Source: Verrucomicrobia subdivision 6 bacterium (GTDB lineage: Bacteria; Verrucomicrobiota; Verrucomicrobiia; Methylacidiphilales; Verrucolacustridaceae). From it: a stretch of DNA of 16,494 bases. The stretch lies in the NCBI GenBank assembly GCA_945866245.1, contig CAMBGW010000014.1, forward strand, positions 1 to 16,494, in the 5' to 3' direction. This document shows, one piece after another, positions 7,110 through 13,860 of the stretch. A program made the translations under genes and the position numbers. The notes beneath the pieces are model-generated. The model had not been told where the DNA came from. It did not search any database and saw only the letters and a list, made by a program, of their open reading frames with translations. Each line of letters begins with the position of its first letter. Position 1 is the first letter of the stretch.

Positions 7110-8914
7110 CGGAGAACCCCGCCCCGCCAAAGCCATCCAATCAGAAAAAAGACCCCAAGGATAAATACCGCCGCATACACCTGGACTTGTCCACACTGCA
7201 CTAAGCGCAATCCCTGACCGGATGCCCGAGCCACTACCCCTGAACCTCGAACTAGAAATCCACGAACCACCCACCCTTCAAATGCATCGACCAATTTAGC
7301 GAAGGAGTCTTGAGTCCGCACCAGCGCCCTCTGGTAAAATTCGTCAACGTAGAATTTATTTTGCAAAAGCAACAGATGAAGTGGGTCGTGCGACGCATTC
7401 CGATAAAGCCGGTAGGCAGGGATAAATCCAGCAAGGGCCAAGATGAGGGAGATCCATAATGTCCATGCCGCATGACCACCCTGATGAGTTTGCCCCAAAA
7501 ACTTCTCAATCGGAAAAAGCCCAGCAACAAGCGTAAGGAGGGCTAGGACCGCCATAGGGGCGATCATAAGAAATGGACCCTCATGCGCATGACGTGCCGC
7601 CTCATTTTTTGGCTCACCTGTAAAGGCCACTAAAATGACTCGCAACATAAAGAATGAGGTGAAAAACCCCGCCACCATCGAGAGCGCAGCCAGTCCCGGA
7701 TAGTGCGCTGTGGCCGCGAAAATGGCGTCCTTACTCCAGAACCCAGAAATTGGTGGGATCCCACAAAGCGCTAAAGAACCCACCAGGAAAACGAAAGCAG
7801 TAAAGGGCATCCGCTTCATCAGCCCGCCCATTTTCCAAATATTTTGCTCTTCATGACATCCATGAATCACCGACCCAGCCGCCAAAAACAGAAGGCACTT
7901 AAAAAAAGCATGGGTTGTCAGGTGGTACATCGCGCTACCCGGCACGTCTAAGCCCACGGCCATCACCATGTAGGCGATCTCCGAAAGGGTCGAATAAGCC
8001 AAGATCCGCTTCAAATCGTTTTGCTGGCACGCGATCAGAGCAGGAAAAAGGGTCATCAAACCACCCACCCAAGCAATCGTCATCATCGTTGTTTGACTTA
8101 ACTCTAAAATAGGCAGGATGCGGATGAGCATGTAAACCCCTGCCACCACCATGGTCGCAGCATGGAGCAGCGAGGAAACAGGGGTTGGACCCTCCATGGA
8201 GTCGGGTAACCAAACATGCAGCGGAAATTGAGCTGATTTACCTAGGCAACCACAAAAAAGACCCAACCCGATTGCGGTCACTGCCCACCCCGGAGCCACC
8301 CCAATCACCCGAGCCGGGAAGTCGGCAAAGTGCACCGTCCCCAAAAGTGCCCAAGCGCCTAAGATTCCCAGAATGAATCCAAAGTCACCCACCCGATTCA
8401 CCAAGAAGGCTTTGTTCGCCGCTGCACCCGCAGCAGGTTTTTCAACCCAGAATCCAATCAGAAGATAAGAACTCAACCCGACCAATTCCCAAAAAATAAA
8501 CATCGAAACCAAATTATCGGCCAAAACAATTCCCAGCATGGCAAAGACAAAGAGAGAAAGCTCAGCAAAGAATCGGCTACGGGAGGGATCTTTTTCCAAG
8601 TAAGCAATGGAGAAAAGGTGCACCAGAAAGGCCACTCCAGAAACAAGCGTGGCCATTCCGCGAGCTAGCGGATCCCCTAAAATACCAAAGTTGGCACGCA
8701 AACCTGCCCACTCAATCCAAGGAAGCGAGGGAACCGCGAAAACACCCTCCCCACTTCCGAGAACAAGAAAGGCCAAAGAGCCCAGAAAACTTCCCAAACA
8801 GGCAAAGGTAGAAACCGCCACAGAAACCCGAGGAAACGGATGAAGAAAAAATCGTATCGAAACCGCTGCGAGGAGCGGAAGAAGCAAAATCAGATATGGA
8901 GTATAGGCCAACAT
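7106..8914 (-). CDS. nuoL: NADH-quinone oxidoreductase subunit L
   Basis: Largest antiporter-like subunit, at the distal end of the complex I membrane arm. 602 residues, close to the E. coli protein (613). Seen: Glu143 in FWELVGLSSYLLIGFW; GKSAQFPLHVWLPDSM at 225-240 with Lys226; EGPTPVSSLLHAATMV at 241-256 with His251; LKRILAYSTLSEIAYM at 301-316. All expected proton-path residues are present. The C-terminal part (about 505-602) carries the segment NKFYVDEFYQRALV, a typical NuoL tail feature before the lateral helix, then a final membrane helix ending in WLWRGGVLR. The ATG shares its A with the last base of the nuoK stop (TAATG); no separate Shine-Dalgarno is seen, so translation probably depends on nuoK. 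Its stop overlaps the nuoM start. Confidence 0.97.
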   Translation of the reverse strand: MLAYTPYLILLLPLLAAVSIRFFLHPFPRVSVAVSTFACLGSFLGSLAFLVLGSGEGVFAVPSLPWIEWAGLRANFGILGDPLARGMATLVSGVAFLVHLFSIAYLEKDPSRSRFFAELSLFVFAMLGIVLADNLVSMFIFWELVGLSSYLLIGFWVEKPAAGAAANKAFLVNRVGDFGFILGILGAWALLGTVHFADFPARVIGVAPGWAVTAIGLGLFCGCLGKSAQFPLHVWLPDSMEGPTPVSSLLHAATMVVAGVYMLIRILPILELSQTTMMTIAWVGGLMTLFPALIACQQNDLKRILAYSTLSEIAYMVMAVGLDVPGSAMYHLTTHAFFKCLLFLAAGSVIHGCHEEQNIWKMGGLMKRMPFTAFVFLVGSLALCGIPPISGFWSKDAIFAATAHYPGLAALSMVAGFFTSFFMLRVILVAFTGEPKNEAARHAHEGPFLMIAPMAVLALLTLVAGLFPIEKFLGQTHQGGHAAWTLWISLILALAGFIPAYRLYRNASHDPLHLLLLQNKFYVDEFYQRALVRTQDSFAKLVDAFEGWVVRGFLVRGSGVVARASGQGLRLVQCGQVQVYAAVFILGVFFLIGWLWRGGVLR

Positions 8915-9228
8915 TAGAATCGCAAGGAGGCAAGCTGATCCGCCGCCGTAGTTTTACGAATTCGGAAAATGGCTACCAAGATCGCCAGTCCTAGAGAAAC
9001 CTCCGCCGCAGCAACCGTGATGACAAAAAAAACGGCTACTTGAGGATCAGGTAAACCTTGAAAACGCCCCACCGCCACCAAGGCCAAATTGGCCGCATTC
9101 AGCAGCAGTTCGAGCGACATCATAATAATCAGTAGACTTCGACGCAAAATAACCCCAGCCAGCCCGATCAAAAAGAGTAGTGAGCTCAACGCGAGGTAGT
9201 GACTCAGAGTGATTTCGCCGAAGTTCAT
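8914..9228 (-). CDS. nuoK: NADH-quinone oxidoreductase subunit K
   Basis: Small three-helix membrane subunit of complex I that helps relay protons (MrpC-like). 104 residues from ATG 9228, the usual size of the family. A GTG seven codons upstream (9249) is in frame, but it lies inside nuoJ; ATG 9228 shares one base with the nuoJ TGA (TGATG), has GGAGGG 10 bases upstream, and begins the typical MNFGEITLSHYLALSS. Seen: both conserved membrane glutamates, Glu40 in MMSLELLLNAANL and Glu76 in VAAAEVSLGLAI. The frame ends in the TAATG overlap with nuoL. Confidence 0.95.
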   Translation of the reverse strand: MNFGEITLSHYLALSSLLFLIGLAGVILRRSLLIIMMSLELLLNAANLALVAVGRFQGLPDPQVAVFFVITVAAAEVSLGLAILVAIFRIRKTTAADQLASLRF

Positions 9229-9731
9229 CACTGGGGATCCCTCCGACACAAAACCACCACACCTACCGTTGCCACCAAAAGCAGAACCCCTGTGGCCAGA
9301 AAAAGCGGGCTATAAGAAGTGAAAAGCAACTTGCCCAGCTCTGCCGCAGATCCACCCCCTTTACCCTCTCCCCAGTGCAATGTCTTTTCCGCAAAAGGGA
9401 AAAGTGTCGCAATCTTGGTGGCACCGAAAACCGCACCTCCACCCACTCCGACGACGGCGACCACCTTCGCCCAAGAAGTTTTCCGCCGTGCTTCCTCTTT
9501 GACATCCAGCAGCATGATGACGAAAAGAAAAAGCACCATGACCGCCCCCGCATAAACAATCACTTGCACCGCTGCCAAAAAAAACGCCTCCAAGGTGATG
9601 AAAAGCGCCGCCTGCATCACCAGCGCGACCACTAAACATACGGCGTTGGTAACGGGATTGCGAAACGCCACCAGCGCTGTCGCGGAGATCAGGAGCCCGG
9701 AGGCAAGAATCCAAAACGAAACAGCTTCCAT
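9228..9731 (-). CDS. nuoJ: NADH-quinone oxidoreductase subunit J
   Basis: Membrane subunit of complex I, 167 residues, near the common length. It sits in the membrane arm close to NuoK, A and H and takes part in coupling quinone reduction to proton movement. Seen: hydrophobic N-terminus with FRNPVTNAVCLVVAL (23-37) and the strongly conserved third helix AAVQVIVYAGAVMVLFLFVI (53-72), known for a pi-bulge in the structures; then a loop DVKEEARRK and two more helices near 88-105 and 142-162. ATG 9731 is 19 bp after nuoI, with an AAGGG 10 bases upstream. The stop overlaps the nuoK start. Confidence 0.96.
   Translation of the reverse strand: MEAVSFWILASGLLISATALVAFRNPVTNAVCLVVALVMQAALFITLEAFFLAAVQVIVYAGAVMVLFLFVIMLLDVKEEARRKTSWAKVVAVVGVGGGAVFGATKIATLFPFAEKTLHWGEGKGGGSAAELGKLLFTSYSPLFLATGVLLLVATVGVVVLCRRDPQ
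9239..9244 (-). promoter_or_regulatory. ribosome binding site of nuoK
   Basis: GGAGGG within the last codons of nuoJ, 10 bases before ATG 9228. It supports the shorter nuoK start against the in-frame GTG at 9249. Confidence 0.6.
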
Positions 9732-9750
9732 CCGCCATCAACCCTTCCGA

Positions 9751-10329
9751 CTACTTCCCGCGCCACTTCCGAATCGGCCGATCCATCACACCCCCCAAGG
9801 CATAAAGTTCTTCTTTGTGCCGAACCATTCCAGCTCGAGTCGTGCCCACAAAAATTGGCTCCTCTTTTTTCAAGTAAATTGCTTCTTCAGGGCAAACCTC
9901 TTCGCACATTCCGCAGTAAATGCATCGCAACATATCGATATCGAATTCCCGCGGCTTCTTTTCCACGTTCGCGTGCAAATCCGAACTGGGAATGGATCCT
10001 GGTGTAATCCGAATCGCTCGGGGGGGACAGATAAACTCACAAAGCTGACAAGAAACACACTTCTCCCGTCCCTCTTGATCTCTGACTAAAACAGGTGCGC
10101 CCCGATACCCGTCCGGCATGGGCCACTTTTCTTCCGGATACTGCATCGTCATCAAGCCCGTGCTGCTCATATCCATCAAGGATCTCGCACCACCCTCTTT
10201 TCGCGGAAAAAGGCGCCCAAGAATGGTTTCCGCCATATGCCGCAGCGTGATCAGCATGCCCCCGACAATCGAAGGAAGATAAAGCTTCTCCCAAAGATTC
10301 AATTCCGGTCGTGGTACTACCATAGCCAT
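9751..10329 (-). CDS. nuoI: NADH-quinone oxidoreductase subunit I, 2x[4Fe-4S] ferredoxin-type
   Basis: Peripheral-arm subunit of complex I that carries clusters N6a and N6b and hands electrons to the cluster beside the quinone site. 192 residues. Seen: two complete cluster motifs, CVSCQLCEFICP (Cys91, 94, 97, 101) and CIYCGMCEEVCP (Cys136, 139, 142, 146); an amphipathic N-terminal helix (about 12-35) that would lie on the membrane, followed by FPRKEGG; the C-terminal part with LYALGGVMDRP. All eight cluster ligands are present. Start ATG 10329 (MAMVV); Met3 is equally possible, and no good Shine-Dalgarno precedes either. It is the first nuo gene here, 14 bp after the phosphatase gene; nuoA to nuoH, which usually precede it, are not in the window. 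Confidence 0.97.
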   Translation of the reverse strand: MAMVVPRPELNLWEKLYLPSIVGGMLITLRHMAETILGRLFPRKEGGARSLMDMSSTGLMTMQYPEEKWPMPDGYRGAPVLVRDQEGREKCVSCQLCEFICPPRAIRITPGSIPSSDLHANVEKKPREFDIDMLRCIYCGMCEEVCPEEAIYLKKEEPIFVGTTRAGMVRHKEELYALGGVMDRPIRKWRGK

Positions 10330-10343
10330 CTCAAGAAGTTAGG

Positions 10344-11375
10344 TTACGGCTTCCGCGGAGCAAGTTGGGACAGTGGAAAGGATACGGATTCACCTTGATC
10401 TCCATCCGACCGACGTAATTCACCCGTAATCATCGGATCTGCTAAGGACCAATTGATCTGAATCACGCCGAAGTTCTGACCATTGACGAGGGAGCCAATT
10501 CGATCGGGATTCTCCTCTTCTCGAATCGAGGAAACCTCCGTCAAACCGCTGGAGGTGAAGTCGTAAATCGGATATCCGGCCTCGCTTCCCTTTTGACAAG
10601 AGATCTCCCCATTGTGCCGGTCACCGCTCAAAAAGATGACCCCTCGAGCACCCGTATCATGAATCAACTTGAGCATCCTAGCTTTGCACTTGGGAAAGTT
10701 GGCCCACTTTTCAAATCGGTGCATCTCCGCGACAAACTGGACGCTGGATCCAATCAAGACAAGGTCTGCCCCAGGCTTGGAAAGTTCATCTTTTAACCAC
10801 TTCCACTGCATCTCTCCCAACATGTCACCGCTCGATTTTGGCTCACCTTTCTTCGGAAGAGGGTCACGCTGGTAACGCAGGTCGAGCATAATCACCCGAA
10901 CGCACTTTCCTGCTGGCCCCCAATCCTTGGCTGAATAGACCCCATCCGCCCGGTCCGGGCTACCCCAGAAAGCCACAAATGCTTTTCGTGCCTCCTCCTT
11001 CCGGGCGTACTCCTTCCCTGCGTCATTCTTTCCAAAATCATGGTCATCCCACGTTGCCATCACCCGATCCGGCATCAGCTGCTGTAAGGCCGCCATGCCC
11101 TGACTTTGTCGCAGAGAATCATACCCCTTCGCAAAGGCCTTGGGATCATCATTAAACCGAACGTACTTTCCATCCACCCAATCATTATAAAAATTATCCC
11201 CTAACCACAACCACAGCTGAGGCTCGAATTTTTTTACCGCACTCCAAATCTCTGTGCTTTTCTCTGGTTTATAGCAGGAGCCGAATCCGATCCGCTCGAT
11301 CGCCTCGTCCGAACCTGCCCAGACAAAACCGTCTAGAAAACAAAAAGCTAAAATCCCACAACAAACACTTCTCAC
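10344..11375 (-). CDS. PhoD-like metallophosphatase, probably exported
   Basis: Member of the PhoD/alkaline phosphatase D-type metallophosphatases, which hydrolyse phosphomonoesters or phosphodiesters with a bound metal centre. 343 residues; a PhoD-type catalytic domain without the N-terminal extra domain of the long Bacillus-type PhoD. Seen: N-terminal hydrophobic stretch CCGILAFCFLDGFVWA (5-20) with a likely signal-peptidase site after VWA, although Asp15 in the core is unusual; GFGSC at 30-34; LGDNFYND at 58-65; TWDDHDFG at 108-115; MLDLRYQRD at 163-171; SGDRHNGE at 250-257. These are the expected metal and active-site blocks. The start is GTG 11375, overlapping the gyrA stop by four bases (GTGA), so translation is probably coupled to gyrA. 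If the signal works the enzyme acts in the periplasm. Substrate is unknown and the link to gyrase or complex I is not evident. Confidence 0.88.
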   Translation of the reverse strand: MRSVCCGILAFCFLDGFVWAGSDEAIERIGFGSCYKPEKSTEIWSAVKKFEPQLWLWLGDNFYNDWVDGKYVRFNDDPKAFAKGYDSLRQSQGMAALQQLMPDRVMATWDDHDFGKNDAGKEYARKEEARKAFVAFWGSPDRADGVYSAKDWGPAGKCVRVIMLDLRYQRDPLPKKGEPKSSGDMLGEMQWKWLKDELSKPGADLVLIGSSVQFVAEMHRFEKWANFPKCKARMLKLIHDTGARGVIFLSGDRHNGEISCQKGSEAGYPIYDFTSSGLTEVSSIREEENPDRIGSLVNGQNFGVIQINWSLADPMITGELRRSDGDQGESVSFPLSQLAPRKP

Positions 11376-13843
11376 GTGCCTAACTCGAGCTGCTCGTCCT
11401 CCTCCGTATCCACCACCCTCGCCACCCCCTGTAATCGATCGCCTTTTTGCAATCGAACCAGATAGACCCCCTGCGTGTTTCGCCCCGACTCCCGAATATC
11501 CTTCACCTTGGTTCGAACCATCTGCCCTTTTTCCGTAATCATCATGATCTCATCCGCGTCCTTCACCGAAATGGCACCTGCCACTAAACCCGTCTTGTCG
11601 GTCGTCTTCATCGTGATAATTCCTTTCCCGCCCCTGGTCTGACTTCGGTAATCCTCAAAAGAAGTCCTCTTCCCGACCCCGTTTTCTCCCACCACCAACA
11701 AGGTGGCTTTGGGATCGACAACCGCAGCTCCGACCACCTTGTCTTTTTTCTCGGGCCGGATTCCATAAACCCCAACCGTGGCACGCCCCTGATCCCGTAA
11801 CTGGTCTTCATGGAATCGAAGGCTCATCCCTTCCGAGGTAACCAAAACAATCTCCTGCGTCCCATTGGTTAAGGCACAAGCAATCAGGTGATCCCCAGAT
11901 TCAATCTTGATTCCAATAATTCCACCCTTTCTGAAGTTCGAATAATCGGAAAGGTTGGTTTTCTTCACGATTCCTGAAGAGGTCGCCATGACTAAATGCT
12001 GCTTATCGGTAAACTCCTGCACGCAAATTAAAGCGGCGATCTTCTCCCCCGGCTGCAAAGCGAGAACGTTGGCAATCGATTTTCCGCGGGCCGTTCGACC
12101 CATCTCCGGAATCTCATACACCTTCTCCACATAGACCCTGCCTGTGCTCGTAAAGAACATCAGATAATCATGGGTCGAAGCAGAGAAGAGATGCTCCACG
12201 AAGTCGGTTTCCTCATCTTCCCCCTTCTCCTCCTTCGACTTCATGCCAATGACCCCTTTGCCCCCACGTTTCTGAGCCCGATAACTATCCGCCGAGGTCC
12301 TCTTGATATACCCAGCGTGCGAAAGCGTGATTAAGGTGCTCTCCTTCGCAATCAGATCCTGTACATCGATCTCACCCTCATCTTTTACGATCTGGGAGCG
12401 GCGTTTATCCGCGTACTTCTCACGAATCTCCAGCAGCTCCTTCTTGATGATCGTGTAGACCTTTTTTTCACTCGCTAAAATACTTCGCAACTCTTCGATC
12501 TTTTGAATCACCGCCAGATACTCTTCCTCAATCTTGTCCCGCTCGAGGCCCGTCAATTGATACAAGCGTAACTCTAAAATTGCGTCGGCCTGACGATCGC
12601 TCAGCTTATACTTCCCAATCAACTTCTCCTTGGCAGTAGCTCGATCTTTCGACGCACGAATGATCTTCACGAAATCGTCCAAATGATCTAACGCCTTCTT
12701 GTACCCCTCCAAAATATGCGCCCGGTCCTCCGCTACCTTGAGATCAAACTTGGTCCGCCGAATGACTACCTCGCGACGATGCTCCAGGTAGCAAATCAGC
12801 ATATCCCGCATCGGCATCAACTTGGGTCGACGACCATCCAGCGCCAGCATGATGACCCCAAAACTGCTCTCCAACGCCGTATGCTTATAAAGATTGTTGA
12901 TCACCACCTTGGGAATGACATCCCTCTTCAGCTCGAGAACGATTCGAATCGACTCGTCCGACTCATTGCGCGCATCGCTGATCCCCTCCAGCTTTTTCTC
13001 CTCCACTAACTCCGCAACCCGCTTAATCAACTCCTCCGGGTTCACATTGTACGGCACCTCGGTAATCACCAACTGCTGCTTGCCCGATCGACCATCCTCG
13101 ACCGAAACCTTACCCCGCAACTTCAGGGAACCTCGCCCCGTCTTATAATAGGAGACAATCGACTCTTTCCCGCAAATCAACGCACCCGTTGGGAAATCCG
13201 GCCCAGGCATGATCTTCAAGATCTGCTCAGCGGTTAATTTAGGATCCTCAATTAGCGCTACAATCGCGTCGATCGTCTCCCCTAGGTTGTGGGGAGGAAT
13301 ATTGGTCGCCATTCCCACCGCGATTCCGGTTCCCCCATTGACAATCAGATTCGGAAATGCCGCAGGCAGAACAACCGGCTCGGTCAATCGTTCGTCGTAT
13401 GTCGGAACAAAGTCGACCGTGTCCCGATCCATATCGTTCATCAGGGCCGCACCCAAATGGTGCAACCGTGCCTCCGTATACCGCATCGAGGCCGGTGGAT
13501 CACCGTCGATCGAGCCGAAGTTTCCCCTTCCCTCAATCAGCAGATGGCGCGTCCCCCACCACTGCCCCATTCCCACCAAGGTTGGATAAATCGCCATGTC
13601 ACCGTGGGGATGGACATTACCCATCGTCTCACCGACAATCTTCGCACACTTCACCGGTTTGCGGTTGGGCTGAACTCCCAACCCGTCCATCGCGTACAAA
13701 ATACGGCGTTGCGAAGGCTTCAACCCGTCCCGCGCATCGGGCAACGCCCGCGAGATAATAACCGACATCGAGTAGTCGAGGAACGACTTCTGCATCTCAT
13801 CCGCAACATTGATCGGAACAATCTTCTCTTTAGAAATCGCCAT
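11372..13843 (-). CDS. gyrA: DNA gyrase subunit A
   Basis: Breakage-reunion subunit of DNA gyrase, which introduces negative supercoils with GyrB. 823 residues (E. coli 875). Seen: QRRILYAM at 45-52; HPHGD at 78-82; catalytic Tyr122 in MRYTEARL, at exactly the E. coli number; TNIPPHNLGE at 180-189; coiled-coil region about 360-480; C-terminal beta-pinwheel with the GyrA box QKRGGKG (524-530), which marks gyrase rather than topoisomerase IV, and a second box-like QTRGGKG (735-741). The tail is short and acidic (DTEEDEQLE). Odd: in the quinolone-resistance region the positions of E. coli Ser83 and Asp87 are Met83 and Pro87, and Arg91 is Gly91. Start ATG 13843, 17 bp after gyrB, with only a weak GAAG before it. 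The stop overlaps the phosphatase start. Confidence 0.97.
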   Translation of the reverse strand: MAISKEKIVPINVADEMQKSFLDYSMSVIISRALPDARDGLKPSQRRILYAMDGLGVQPNRKPVKCAKIVGETMGNVHPHGDMAIYPTLVGMGQWWGTRHLLIEGRGNFGSIDGDPPASMRYTEARLHHLGAALMNDMDRDTVDFVPTYDERLTEPVVLPAAFPNLIVNGGTGIAVGMATNIPPHNLGETIDAIVALIEDPKLTAEQILKIMPGPDFPTGALICGKESIVSYYKTGRGSLKLRGKVSVEDGRSGKQQLVITEVPYNVNPEELIKRVAELVEEKKLEGISDARNESDESIRIVLELKRDVIPKVVINNLYKHTALESSFGVIMLALDGRRPKLMPMRDMLICYLEHRREVVIRRTKFDLKVAEDRAHILEGYKKALDHLDDFVKIIRASKDRATAKEKLIGKYKLSDRQADAILELRLYQLTGLERDKIEEEYLAVIQKIEELRSILASEKKVYTIIKKELLEIREKYADKRRSQIVKDEGEIDVQDLIAKESTLITLSHAGYIKRTSADSYRAQKRGGKGVIGMKSKEEKGEDEETDFVEHLFSASTHDYLMFFTSTGRVYVEKVYEIPEMGRTARGKSIANVLALQPGEKIAALICVQEFTDKQHLVMATSSGIVKKTNLSDYSNFRKGGIIGIKIESGDHLIACALTNGTQEIVLVTSEGMSLRFHEDQLRDQGRATVGVYGIRPEKKDKVVGAAVVDPKATLLVVGENGVGKRTSFEDYRSQTRGGKGIITMKTTDKTGLVAGAISVKDADEIMMITEKGQMVRTKVKDIRESGRNTQGVYLVRLQKGDRLQGVARVVDTEEDEQLELGT

Positions 13844-13860
13844 AATCGTTTTCTTCGGGG

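Noticed and set aside
7110..7274. Upstream extension of the nuoM frame
   Set aside because: Overlaps the nuoL C-terminus and lacks NuoM character; the start at 7109 gives a normal hydrophobic N-terminus.
9229..9249. GTG start of nuoK seven codons upstream
   Set aside because: The ATG at 9228 has a GGAGGG site, the TGATG junction and the normal family length of 104.
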